Shown in pieces: positions 35,374-46,649 of a stretch of 64,000 nt of DNA. Position 1 is the stretch's first letter, and each line of letters opens with the position of its first letter. The stretch is from positions 80,158,501 to 80,222,500 of the forward strand of contig NC_132791.1 of assembly GCF_048418805.1 (NCBI RefSeq), read 5' to 3'. The notes under the pieces were generated by a model. The model made no database searches and was not told the DNA's origin. It worked only from the letters and a program-made list of their open reading frames with translations. Origin of the DNA: Vulpes vulpes (taxonomy: Eukaryota; Chordata; Mammalia; Carnivora; Canidae). A program made the translations under genes and the position numbers.

Positions 35374-35834
35374 TGTGGTAGGCAGCAAAATGCTCTCTTC
35401 CTCCAAAAATATCCATGTCCTAATCCCCAGAACCTGTGAATATGTTGTCCTTATGTGGCAAAGAAGAATTAAGTTTGCTAAAAGGAAGATTTTTCTGAGT
35501 TATCTGGTGTGCCCAAAGTAATCACGAGAGGCCTAAAGTGGAAGACAGAAGCTGAAGAGAAGGTCAGAGTGATGCATCTGGGGGGCCTCAGCCTGCTCTT
35601 GCTGTCCTGGAAGATAGAAGAAAGGGACAAAGTACAGGCATCTAAGTGGATTCCAGCAGGTAGAAAAGACAAGGACAAGAGTTATCCTTTGCAGCCTCTA
35701 TAGAGGAGCACAGCCCTATAACACATTGATGTTTCCCAGTGAGACCTGTGTTGGACTTCTAAGATAAGAAGTTCATGTTTGGAAGACAGGAGGTTTGGGT
35801 TAATTTGTTATAGCGGCCAAAGGAAACTAATACA
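35374..35834 (+). mobile_element. MLT1-type MaLR LTR
   Basis: Complete LTR order: 'tgtggtaggcagcaaaatgc', 'catgtcctaatccccagaac', 'ctgtgaatatgttgtcctta', 'cccaaagtaatcacgagagg', 'cccagtgagacctgtgttgg', and the end 'taatttgttatagcggcc' followed by aaaggaaactaataca. A solo LTR of non-autonomous ERVL-related MaLR elements. Confidence 0.9.
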
Positions 35835-36898
35835 AGTAGCACTTGCCACAGAAATGGTTTGAGATGGGTTCAAGGTGAATGCCTGTCCTCTAAATCTCAG
35901 CTCAGTAGGCACAATCCATTCAAAATGTAGAGTTAGGGATCATCTCATATTTCAAAGAATACTCTAACATTTGCCCTAAAGAAGACATAGCCCCCCAAAG
36001 GCATTACTGCTCCTCCAGGCCCCATCCCTTCAGGGGAAAACCAGGAGGCTTCCTCAGATGTTCCTGATTGTGTGTCTACCTCAAAGTACCACAGCAATTA
36101 GTGGTTACCTGGATCCCCTACCATGGTGGAGAGTGGCAAACCATTATGGATTAAAATTTGATGTCTTTTTGTCGGTGTTTCTTAAGAAAATATACTCACC
36201 TTAAAACAAAAAGCCACATCTCCCCAAGCTGAACTTTTTCACCTAATTGAAGTGAAACTGGCAGAGCTTTAAATACATGTATTACTTGTCTCTCTTCTGT
36301 TATATTGTACTCACTGGGACTTGAGACCAGGATGACAGAGTCAGTCCACTGGTATTCCAGAAGAAAGGAGGAAAGCAGTGGTAATCCTGGGAATATGATG
36401 CTGTTTGTGCTCTCAGCTTTGTTCTCTGCTACACAGAGAAAAATAATCTGTGAAAACAAAGACAATCAATAAGAAATGGAAACTGCTGAATGTGTTTAGG
36501 CACTAGTCTGAGACCCTCAGTCTTCCTGGGCTCTGAGGTCCAAGTATGGCTCTTCTCCTAACCCTCTGTAGCCTGAATTTTGTGACCAGCCATGGTCTGG
36601 TAATCAAATCTCCTATTTTTGTTAAATTATTTTAAATTGGGTTTATGACTCTTGCAATGAAAAGAGTCCCAACAAATAGAACTATCATCAAACAAGTCTA
36701 ATAAAAAAATTCAAGTAATTCACAAATCTTGGGTCACAAGACCCTGAATATGGCTGGAGATAAAATGACTCCATACACTGGTGAAGTAGCATGACCGGAC
36801 TCTTGCATTCCTTGCTGGAATGGCCTGAAAGGTTTTCAAAGCAATCTAATGCACACTTTTAACTGGTGCAAGCTACACAACTAGCCTTCCTTAGCCTG
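35835..36898. other. Unique stretch, no gene seen
   Basis: No recognisable repeat or exon. The minus-strand frame at 36196-36465 is short, with no family signature. Confidence 0.5.
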
Positions 36899-37060
36899 CA
36901 GTATTGGTTCTCAAAGTGTGGGCCTGGGACCAGCAGTATCACCCAAAAACATACCAATGACAAAATTCCCAAGCCCCACCTCAGATCTATTTCAAAAGAA
37001 GTTCTGGGACTGGGTCTGGTACTAAGGTTTAACAAGTTCTCCATGTGATTCTAATACCTT
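36899..37060 (+). mobile_element. MER5A hAT-Charlie MITE
   Basis: 'cagtattggttctcaaagtg', 'gggaccagcagtatcacc', 'ccaagccccacctcagatc', 'tttaacaagttctccatgtg'. Nearly full length, but the right terminal repeat is missing. Confidence 0.88.
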
Positions 37061-38639
37061 CCAAAATTTAAGACCCACTAACTCACATGCTAACCATATC
37101 ACTGGGGGTTTTGGTAGGTTGGTTTGGGTAGGTTTTTTGTTTTTTGTTTTTCTACAGTTCATTTTATTTGAAATACTGATACATGATATATGATGAATTC
37201 ACAAATTACCAATTCGTCTTATTGCAGAACACTTCAATCTCCACCCAAAAGCCCAGAAAACATCAACAACATAAACATCACAAGTTGGTAAATTTATTTC
37301 AAGTGAATTTTTTGCCTACCTTAGGTAATTTTCAGCCTGGTACAGTATATGCTTTGTATTTTGGAGCAAAAGCATTTTAGAGCTTAAATTACTACCAAAA
37401 TTAAATATACATACGTAACTTTTTAGTTAGATTATAGAAAACCAGGTATTTTTTGGCAGATAGATCTCACATCAACTTTATGCTCTCTTATAAATCTCAC
37501 TGCAATTTTTAGTTTTCATTTTCTTTGAATTTCTTAGGATTAAAAATGGAAACATATATTCCATGACTCAAGTTCACTATATGAAAGAATACTCTATATT
37601 GAGCTTACATTCTGGGAGAAGTAGTTCTTTGCATTTCCCAGTTATGTTGAGAATTCTTGGCTCTGGTTACCCAGATTTTCAATGTGGCTGACTGCTGAAC
37701 CCCACTACCCTGGTGGGGGGCCCTCAGAAGAGTCTTGTTAAGCGGGCATGACACTTTCAAAATTTCTAGGGAGAAGAGTGTTTGCTTTCTTTCTGGCAAA
37801 AGACTTAATGTGCTATTTAGTTCTGCACTAACTTCATGGATCTACAACCTGGGGTAGAAAAGAGAGTAAGTGATTTCATTCGGTGAAATGGACAAATATA
37901 CCAGATTAAGAAATCCTGTTAAAATGTTGGATGTATTCCCCAAGGCAAGTGATGCTATAATTATCATAATATACTACCTCTCTTGTATTGCTGTGAAGTA
38001 TAAAACACAGCAACTTACCTACCTTTAATTAGCTGCATTTAGTATTTTTTATGGCCACTGAGCATGGTACTCAGATTATCATATATTAGCATATAATTTG
38101 CATACACACCTCAAGGTATTTGGTTTTATTGCTATTACCTTTTGTGGCCCTATTTCAGTAATGACTCTAATGGAATATAAAAAAAAGAGATTTCTGACTT
38201 AATTTGCTTTACAATCTTGGGAGTTTTACAATGGAAAGCTCAAGGTTTAATATAAAATTCTTCAAAATAATTTTTCTGTGCCTTATTTTAGTCAATCGGC
38301 CTTGGTACTTATCTGGCAAATCCCTGATAGGCGCCTCAATGAAAGAATTTACTTTCTTTCTGAGCTCAATAAAGGTACATTTTATAAGTAAGTCTTGGGG
38401 TATAAATTGTTTCATGTTTGCTTAAAAGAAAATTATACACACACCACTTAATGAATTTTACCAGTCTATCAGCAGCTACAGGCCCAGAGAAGGAAAAACA
38501 GCAGCTGTAGCTAGAGTTTGGAGAAAGGTCAGAGGTCAGAGCCTGCATCTGCATTCACTGGGAGTCTGAGAGGAAAAATAAAGGGTCTCTCTTTGTTGTA
38601 AGTCAGCACAAAATATTTTAGAAAGTGCAGATACTGACT
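37061..38639. other. Unique AT-rich stretch
   Basis: No repeat or gene recognised. It contains a GGTTTTGGTAGG/TTGGTTTGGG-like G/T-rich patch at 37100-37150 with a TTTTTTGTTTTTTG run. Confidence 0.5.
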
Positions 38640-39340
38640 TAATTATCAAATGTTCCCTTTTGCTCTGGGGGGCTGTGGCGGGCTATGAATCAATACCTAA
38701 GGTCACGTTGCTAAAAGCATGGAAAAAAAAAACCCTCTTTGTGGGACTTGGGAGCATTGTTTTGTGCTTATTTCTCAGTGTTCGATATCAGATAGAAACA
38801 GAGAGTCGGAGTCCATACAGAGGGAGTCAAAATTATGAAAAACCGATGTGTTATAAGAAGACCTTTTGAACTCCAGGCAACTGTTCAACTATGTCTAATC
38901 TCCTGTCATTACTTGATTGTTTGTTGTTGATTAGTTTGTTTTTAATCCCTCCACCCAATCCTTGAGCCTAATTGCGTTAATAAATATTACTGCGAAGGAT
39001 GTGCCAATTTGGAAGTCAAGCCAAGCAATTTTTTTTTCAACTCAAAAATAATTTCAATGTGATGTGTTTGGGACTGCTTACGCATTTGTATTTACCTTTC
39101 TGTTGATGTGCTAGGCAAATCCCTACATGTAACTTTGATAAACAGGAGAATGTCACTCTGTTTGTTAAAAGTGGGTGCCAGCCCCTTTAATGACAACTCT
39201 TTTTGTTAATTTAGAGAGGAACAGAGCGTGAGATTTGTCATTTGCAAAATTAAAAATAGCCATCACCAGGTAAGATAGTCTTAAAATAACCCACTTTGAT
39301 GGATAAAAAGAGACAGAAAGGAACCCTTTTATGATTTGTA
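38640..39340. promoter_or_regulatory. Candidate conserved non-coding block
   Basis: A repeat-free stretch in an AT-rich setting with clustered transcription-factor-type motifs: GTTAATAAATATTAC at 38976-38990 (HNF1/FOX/homeodomain-like), a perfect MEF2-type TTAAAAATAG at 39250-39259, and several TAAT/TTAATG cores. The lack of microsatellite or transposon invasion over 700 bp is compatible with constraint. Inference only; no alignment was possible. Confidence 0.3.
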
Positions 39341-41190
39341 TGCATCAAAGAGACTATTTGGGATGCACCTGAGGTGTGGTTCTGACCATCTTTGCATAGA
39401 ATGGCCATATTAGGCTTCTGACTATTTCAGAAACGGATCCTACCATCATGGATCCTATCAACCATGCAGCAGGGTGATCTGGTCAAGATAAACAAAATAA
39501 CTACACTGGTTTTGCTGGTGGGAAAATAAATAGATATAATATCTCTAAATATTAAATTTTATGGCTTATTCTACACACTTGGGAGTGTCTATTAACGGTT
39601 TAATTTTTGATGTGTACTATAGGCCTTAAATAGTTTGTGAAAGTAGGTAAGGTGCAAACTAGGGATATATGAAAACAACTCCATGATTTCTGCAAACCAT
39701 TCCCATTTCTGTTTTTCTTCACATTAAAAAATTTTTTAATGCTGATACACATTTTAGAGTTATTTAATTTGGCCCAAATTTCTATTTTACTTGTACTGTG
39801 TAGCCTGGGTCCTTATGGAAAGTACATTCTTCTAAAGATATCCAATTTAAAGAATACAACATGTATTAATGTCATCTTCTCGTTTTTTTCGCTGAATCAT
39901 ACATTTTGAGCAGGATTCTCCCTTAGAAATCATCTGGTTGAACCTCCTTTTTAATTCGTGAAAAAAGAGGCCATCTTGTGTTGCTGGGAGGACCTGGCTG
40001 AAAAGAATATGACAGTTTAGTAACATTTGCTTGCAGGGAAATTGTCCAATAAGTATGAGGCACTACTCGATGTCGAGCTGCAGGTTGGCAAGTGTTTACT
40101 TATCTAACTATCTCTACAAATAGTCCCCCTGCTAATGCAAAATTTGCTACCTTTCCCAGAGTGGACAAAAGGACATTTAGCTTAACATGAAATAGCAGCA
40201 CACAGCAGCAACTCGTATTTTCGCAGCCTTGGCCATCAGAGAAACGTGAAGTGAGAAGGCAAGGTTCGCTTGCTATTCTCTCATGAAAATGGGAAATAGA
40301 TGGGAAAGGCTGTTTGTTCTGTTGCCACAGAGAATTCTCCAGAATGAACACACATATTATTATAACTGCTCAGCATACAAAACACAAGTCATCACTGAAG
40401 GTAGTGTCTACCCTAAATAGTGAGGGCAATCTGCCCTGGCATCTAGCTACCCATCCTGCCTTGAGGGGTCCATTGAGCATATGTGCATTCCATCAGCCAG
40501 AGTCTGCCAGCATATAATGTCTCTCTGGGGGTTCACTATTATCCTATTTGAATGGTGAGAAGATGCTCATAATTGCTTATTATGACATTAGACAAGAGAA
40601 TTCAAGTCCCATTTGATTGTAATGAGTTTGTGGAGTCTCTGCCTTTTGCGGGTCCAATCACATACAGAACTGAACTTAAGGCATCTAAATTGAAACAGAA
40701 TTACCCTTGAACCATTGAGCATCAGGCTTGGACCCCGTTCATTTAAAATTTCTATTACTTTCCACAGTGGTTGATAGAAACAAAAATAATATCAATTATA
40801 AAATCTTCAGCAGAGACACCTAAACTTCTTTCCAAACTGGGATTCATTTCCCCAGGTTACCCCTGAGATAATTCAGCCTTACTCTCTCCAGATAAGCAAA
40901 TAATTAAATGGTTAAAGAAAAAAGACAAAGCTATTCCTTGAAAAATATATATGAAACAAATGGCAGAACCACTCAGTTTTACGTGTAGCATACAACCAAA
41001 TAAAAGGAAGTAAATATGTATGTTATGAGCAGGTGTGTACAATGAAAACACCAATTTAGAGCTAGGCGGAACACCTCTGTGTTTGTTTAAGGAAAGTGTT
41101 TAAGAAATTGCCAGTAAACAACCTGTATCCTATTTTTACAAGATGGAAAGTCAGAGAAGGCCTATTAAGTTAACACAGAATTGGCTACAA
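39341..41190. other. Unique stretch, no gene seen
   Basis: About 1.85 kb with no clear transposon. The 40010-40520 part contains a TGTTTAC forkhead core (40093-40099), an octamer-like ctaatgcaaaat (40131-40142) and several CpGs. No exon signature. Confidence 0.45.
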
Positions 41191-41295
41191 TCAAAGGAGC
41201 AAAAAGAATAACATGATCAAATTTGACTTCTAAGTGGAAAAACCAAGAACCATCTCAAAGTGCTTGGGATTTCATCATTCTGGGCTCTGATGAAG

Positions 41296-41480
41296 CGTCA
41301 GTGCTTCCCACTTACTCACAGTCTCCAGGTGGCCGAGGAGGCGACGCTAATGAACTGGGGTTCTGTGGAGAGCTCCGAGCCAGCGCTGAACCATCCGCAG
41401 TGAGGAAGCTCAACCGGTCGGCGATGCGGGGCAGCGACCAGCAATGCACAGGTGCCCTTGGGACCCCTGAGTTTGCTCAC
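41296..41480. other. Small CpG-dense patch
   Basis: Twelve CpGs fall within about 140 bp (41296-41438) while the surroundings have few. The plus frame 41223-41552 runs through it, but its product has no recognisable domain and a low-complexity end. It could be a small orphan CpG island or a recently inserted, not yet decayed, GC-rich sequence. Confidence 0.5.
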
Positions 41481-41706
41481 ACGTATCACCTTAACTGTTC
41501 GCCCAACAGAAGTGGGTTGTGGTTTTGTTTTGTTTTGTTTTTTTCATTATAAATTTTAAAATGCTGCTGTGGCTCTTCTGAAAATGATACTGTAAGTTCC
41601 ATTCATTTCAAACTGGCTCTGAGTTACTAAATAAATATCTGATTGCCTAAAGGAAAAGCAAGGAGATGGGGGTTCTCTTTTGCAGAAATCTAACAGTTTG
41701 GTTTTG

Positions 41707-41708
<2 letters not shown>

Positions 41709-41742
<34 letters not shown>

Positions 41743-41852
41743 GAGAGGCAGACTCCATGCAGGGAGCCCGATGCGGGACTCGATTCCGGGTCTCCAGGAT
41801 CACACCCTGGGCTGAAGGCAGGTGCTAAACCACTGAGCCACCTAGGCTGCCC
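41709..41852 (-). mobile_element. CAN-SINE, antisense, with long poly-T
   Basis: T-run at 41709-41738, 'agagagaggcagactccatg', 'gcgggactcgattccggg', 'gctaaaccactgagccacc'. The CT-rich inner part is shortened, giving about 144 bp. Confidence 0.95.
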
Positions 41853-41881
41853 TCTAACGAGTATTTTCAAAAGAACACAGA

Positions 41882-42070
41882 GGGCATCCCAGCTGGCTCA
41901 GCGGTTTAGCACTCCTTCAGCCCAGGGCATGATCCTGAAGGCCCCGGGATCGAGTCCCACATCGGGCTCCCTGCATGGAGCCTGCTTCTCCCTCTGCTTG
42001 TGTCTCTGCCCCTCTCTTTTTGCATCTCTCTGTCTTTCGTGGATAAATAAAATCTTTAAAAAATAAAAAA
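41882..42070 (+). mobile_element. CAN-SINE, sense
   Basis: Head 'gggcatcccagctggctcag', B-box region 'cccgggatcgagtcccac', CT-rich part, 'gtggataaataaaatc' tail. The flank cacagagg/cacagagc suggests a target-site duplication. It lies 30 bp from the opposite-strand copy at 41709-41852. Confidence 0.93.
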
Positions 42071-42168
42071 CCACAGAGCATATGTTTCTCTCTCTCCCCT
42101 ACAAATGTTACTAGGTCATTGCACTCCTAAATGGGGTGGTGAGGTTTAAGAGTAATGTAATGGGACCA

Positions 42169-42247
42169 TCTCCCTCTACCTGTGTCTCTGCCTCTCTCTC
42201 TCTCTTTGTGTCTCTCATGAATAAATAATAAAATCTTAAAAAAAAAA
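42169..42247 (+). mobile_element. 5'-truncated CAN-SINE tail with its own TSD
   Basis: Only the 3' CT-rich region and A-tail remain, starting 'tctccctctacctgtgtctc'. It is bracketed by gtaatgggacca (42157-42168) and gtaacgggacca (42248-42259), a 12-bp duplication with one difference. It was therefore inserted already truncated, not trimmed later. Confidence 0.9.
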
Positions 42248-42259
42248 GTAACGGGACCA

Positions 42260-42714
42260 GAAATGGACTAAAGTTCTTGTGTTTTTTTTTTATCTGTCAC
42301 CAGTTAAATGGGCAGCCTTCAGCAAACCCTTCCATCTCTTCATGTGGCTGGATTCGCACATGTATGAAGCACCCTGCTTTCAACTTTGAAGTTCGGCAGG
42401 GTGTTGACTGATGGGCACCACGTCCTGAGGCTAGCTTTGGGATGCTCAGTTGAATAAATCACAAAGATACTCATCTATCATTTATTTATTTCTTAAAAGA
42501 AAATAAGAGTGATCTGAACTAACCAGCATCTGCTCAGTATGTATGGAGTACCAACTGTTTGCCGGGCACTGAACTGAAATGCTAGGAAGGTAAAAATGAA
42601 TAAGTGGAGCAGCCATATAGAAGTTTTAAAATCTGGTCAGGGAACTTGCCACTTGCCCACCCCCATGAATTACCTAACAACTGCTGTAGGGGTTTCACAG
42701 AGCTCCTGCGCAGG
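42260..42714. other. Unique stretch
   Basis: No gene. A 42530-42600 fragment ('ttgccgggcactgaactg') resembles an old SINE/LINE relic but is too short to name. Confidence 0.4.
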
Positions 42715-42905
42715 CAGAGGGCTTTCTCCACTTACCAGTCACAAGCTTGGCGAGCCCACGAACATCTCCACATCTCAGTTTTCTTGCCGGCACAATGTGA
42801 ATAATAGCAGCATCTAGGTCATATGGTTGCTGTGTGGCCCAAATGCTGGAATGCAAATAAAATAGGGTTAGCCTGACAGTAGTAGGCATTAAATGTTAAA
42901 TATTA
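42715..42905 (+). mobile_element. MIR SINE, diverged
   Basis: 'ttaccagtcacaagcttgg', 'cacatctcagttttcttgcc', 'gtgaataatagcagcatcta', 'tagtaggcattaaatgtt' keep the sense MIR order. Confidence 0.65.
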
Positions 42906-43035
42906 ATTACTGTTGTAAGCAAAAAGGTAGGTGCAAAATGTTCAAATAATGTAAGGAGGAATACATAAAATGCCCTTTACCAATAATGTAAAGGAATTTA
43001 TGTATTCTGATGTTATAAATGGGATCATGACAACT

Positions 43036-43450
43036 GCTATGGCTTAATTGTGACACCCACCCCCACCCCCAGATTCATATGTTAAAGCTTTAACTCTCCG
43101 TACTTCAGAATAGGACTGTAATTAGACATAGAACCTTTAGAGAGATAATCAGAGTCACATGAGGTCATCTGGGTGGGTCCTCATCTAATCTAACTAGTGT
43201 CCTTATAAATGGGAATTTGGACGCAAGAAGAGACACCGAGGATGTACACACACAGCAAAAAGACCACGTGAAGACACAGGGAGAAGGTGGCCATCCACAA
43301 GCCAAAGAGAGAGGCCTCAGCAGAAATGAAACCTGTCAAAACCCTGGTCAGGAACTTTCTACCTGCAGAACAGTTAGTGACTAAATTTCTGCTGTCCTAG
43401 CCCCCCACTCTGTGGTATTTTGTTATGGCCACCTGAGCAGACCAATGCAA
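43036..43450 (+). mobile_element. MaLR-like LTR
   Basis: 'ctatggcttaattgtgacac', 'cagattcatatgttaaagc', 'agtgtccttataaatggga', 'cgtgaagacacagggagaag', and the end 'gtggtattttgttatggcc'. This order is that of ERVL-MaLR LTRs (MST/MLT class). Solo and degraded. Confidence 0.82.
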
Positions 43451-45194
43451 GAGTGAAGTACATTAAATAATATAAATAAATGTTCACACAACAATTACAA
43501 AGATAGAAACATGTCATCTTAAATATAGTAACTTCTGAGCACATGTACTTTCCTAAACTCGTATTTTTCCATTAAAATAATGTATGTACACAATAAAGAA
43601 ATAGTCAAACCGGAGAGTGTAAAAAAGTATAAAAAGTAGCATCCCTTCCTTACTTCTATTTGAAATGGATAGATGTAACTGTAAATGTATATCTGGGCAA
43701 AACATATGCAACAGGAACATTTTATTTGATATATGGATGACCCGTACATAGTTCATATACCTTCAAATGTCCACAGCATTTCATCCAGGGCCTTCTTTTG
43801 TCCCCTGTTTTGGTTACCACCAAAGAGGAATATCCACATCATTCCAGAAATCTGAGCCTGTTTCAAGCACGCCATCCACACTGGGTTTTTCAGCTGGAAA
43901 ATGTGATACAACACCCAACACAGAGCTTCATGCACAGTGTGAACTCAACAAATATCTGTCTATTAATTTGATATGTTTGATTAATGGTGCCTCTGGTAAT
44001 AAGCTTTACAGAACCAGATGCACTTGGTTTCACTGAATATAATAAATTCTCATTTTTGGTCAAGTCTATATGTGTGCAGCTAAAAAATGAAATAGTATAT
44101 ATGTTAGTGCCAGGGATTTGGCGAAACACTCCTTCATGTTACCTTATTTAGTTCATTTGACATATATTCATGCCTACATTAACACAGTGCCAATAAAAAC
44201 TTTGCCCTTAGTTTTTTGTTCTTCTACAAGTGTCAGAGCATCTAAAAATGAGGATTAACTTTACCTGATAAATAAATTCTATGGGCCAAAGCAATAATCC
44301 AGGTCCAATTACAATTTTCCTCAATTTCCTAAAGATTCCCTGCAGTTTTCTAAGAAATAGCAGGGAGGGAAAATAAATTATGGAGACTTTGTTTAAAACC
44401 ACAGCTCCTGCAGGAAGTGAGAGTATTATACTGGGCAAGTCATCTTTTTCTGTTTTCCTTTCATGTTTGTAAATCAAAATACCACCTCAGATTTCTAATA
44501 ATGAGTCTTAGGAGTCTGTGTATTGACCAGTTGGTGCTTTTGTTCACCTTGCCTGGGCTCTCTCAGGAGGGGCTTTCAGCTGATGGGTCCTCTGGGGGTT
44601 AGGTTCACCTGGGCACACCTGTGCTCACTGGGTTGTCTGGATCCTCCCTCTCACTGTCTAACAGGATTGGGGCTTTCAACTCTGCGATTTGCTTTTTCTC
44701 CTGGTGGCTTCTCATCTGCAGTATCTGATGGTAAAAATTGGCCCATGAGGGGAAAGGCTTTATTTTAAAATGTCTTATTTTGATGTTCTTTCATTATGAC
44801 TTGGCTTTTGCCTTTTCATTTTACAGATAACATTGACCTTTTTGGACAAAAGTCCTTTTTGAACAGACATATGAAAAATGACTTTCATTTTTCATTTTCT
44901 ACATTTGCTTTACCATATATCTTGGGTAAAAATATATCCAACATTAATTTTGCACACTTTTAAGATTTTCAGTTCCTTAGATCAATTCTTTACTATCACT
45001 AGAACATAAATTATGTGAAAATCTTGATTAAAAAACATGATTAGTGATTTTGCTAAAATGAACATTACAGAATACATAATAATATATAATATATAAAAGA
45101 ATATATATTTCATGTCTTTATTTTCTTAATCATCCTAACATAATCAGACTGTATTAGAATACCTAGGCATGTACAATAATATGATTTAGCTGCT
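43451..45194. other. Unique stretch, no gene seen
   Basis: About 1.7 kb of AT-rich unique sequence. Short frames have no recognisable signature. A small AT dinucleotide patch lies at 45075-45110. Confidence 0.5.
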
Positions 45195-45331
45195 TTTGAA
45201 ATATATATTTTTTAAGTAGGTTCCCCACCCAGTGCATAACCCAGTGCAGAGTCCCATCACGACCCTGAGATCAAGACCTGAGCTGAGGTCAAGAGTCAGA
45301 CACTTAACTGACTGAGCCAACCAGGCACCCC
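45195..45331 (-). mobile_element. Older CAN-SINE, antisense
   Basis: 'aaatatatattttttaagta' tail, 'ccctgagatcaagacctgag', 'aactgactgagccaaccagg', then CACCCC. Carries an internal partial repetition of 'cccagtgca'. Confidence 0.88.
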
Positions 45332-45715
45332 TGACTTCATTCATACAAAAAACCATGAGTTTAAGTGTAACATAAAGACATACATTTCACAGAATATCTT
45401 CTGTTCATCAGTTACATTGATTTATACTTATGCTGTATTTAACTTTATGTATGTGGGATTTTGACCTGTACTCTTGCCCAAGCCCTGGTTACTGAAACAT
45501 CTTAAGTAAGGAAGGAGCATTATCAACATTGCTGGGCATAGTAAGACCAGTTAGGAGGCTGGTCTCCCTCTGGCTAATGCTTCAACCTCTAGCCTGAACT
45601 TCTGAGTCAATCTCATTCACTTCCTGTATCTTTGGGGGTGTGTTTTGAACCTTGCCATTGTAGGTTTCCTGACCAACAAATTCTTGGCTGCAGGCCTATC
45701 CATTTTCAGACCAGA

Positions 45716-45880
45716 GATTCATTCATTCATTCATTCATTTGCTTGCTTGCTTGCTTTTTTCTTCTTTCTGTTTCCTTCCTCCCTTCTTCCTCTTTCTCTT
45801 TCTTTCTTTCTTTCTTTCTAGAGAGAGAGAGAGAGAGAGAGAGAGTGTGTGTGTGTGTGTGTCTGTGTGTGTGCGCATGT
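45716..45880. repeat. Compound microsatellite cluster
   Basis: Five successive simple arrays: (ATTC)n 45717-45740, (GCTT)n 45740-45755, (CTTT)n about 45792-45818, (GA)n 45821-45845 and (GT)n 45846-45862 with imperfect continuation. The last arrays are part of the adjoining SINE's expanded tail. Confidence 0.93.
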
Positions 45881-46051
45881 GCACACAAGCCAGGGCAGGG
45901 CCAGGGAGAAGCAGAGGGCGAGAGGGGATCCCAAACAGGCTGCATATCCCACATAGAGGACATCTCAGGGCTTGATCTCACCACCCTGAGATCATGACTG
46001 AATGCAAATCAAGGATCAGAGGCTTAACCAATTGAGCCACCCAGGCACCCC
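45817..46051 (-). mobile_element. CAN-SINE, antisense, older long type
   Basis: GA-rich segment, 'gccagggcagggccaggga', 'gggcttgatctcaccaccct', 'gagatcatgactgaatgc', 'aattgagccacccaggcacc'. The tail has turned into a (GA)n/(GT)n microsatellite. Confidence 0.9.
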
Positions 46052-46475
46052 TCAAATGGGGCATTTTTGACAGCTCAGCCACAGGGGTGGACAGGTGAGG
46101 CTGAAGCCACCAGGTACCTTGAAGCCTAAGCTCTGGAATCCAGCCACCATTATATTTCCGCTGGTGAATGCAAGGCACAAGTTTGGCCCGTGTTCCAAGG
46201 GTAGACCAACAGAGTCCCTACTTTCTGAAAGGGTCATGGAATAAAGTCAAATAAATATACATAACAAAACATACAAAAGATGAGAGATTGTTAGCAAACT
46301 ACCACAAAGACCGATTTCAAACATTATATGATTTTCATGGAAGGTCATTTAGTTTCTCAGGACTCACACAGGCTCGGAGAGGAAACAGCAGCTGAAATGA
46401 AAATAGACATGCTAGAGATAGACCCCAAATCTGAAATAATCACCAATGACCTGGGCATTCTTGGCTGAATTTTTA

Positions 46476-46640
46476 TTTTATTTTATTTTATTTATTCATG
46501 AGAGACACAGAGAAAGAGAGGCAGAGACACAGGCAGAGGGAGAAGCAGGCTCCATGCAGGGAGCCCGACGTGGGTCTCGATCCTGGGTCTCCAGGATCAG
46601 GCCCTGGGCTGAAGGCAGGTGCTAAACCGCTGAGCCACCC
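46476..46640 (-). mobile_element. CAN-SINE, antisense
   Basis: (TTTTA)n tail, 'ttcatgagagacacagagaa', 'gggtctcgatcctgggtctc', 'taaaccgctgagccacccgg'. Flanked by ctgaattttta (46465-46475) and ctgaatttta (46640-46649), its target-site duplication. Confidence 0.95.
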
Positions 46641-46649
46641 GGGCTGCCC

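Noticed and set aside
41223..41552. 109-residue frame over the CpG patch as a gene
   Set aside because: No domain, the end is a hydrophobic low-complexity run, and there is no upstream promoter-like sequence.
41556..42066. Frames of 104 and 128 residues
   Set aside because: Both read through the inverted SINE pair and its poly-T; repeat-derived.
45632..45997. 121-residue plus-strand frame
   Set aside because: Made of microsatellite-encoded ERERER and VCVC segments in a SINE tail.
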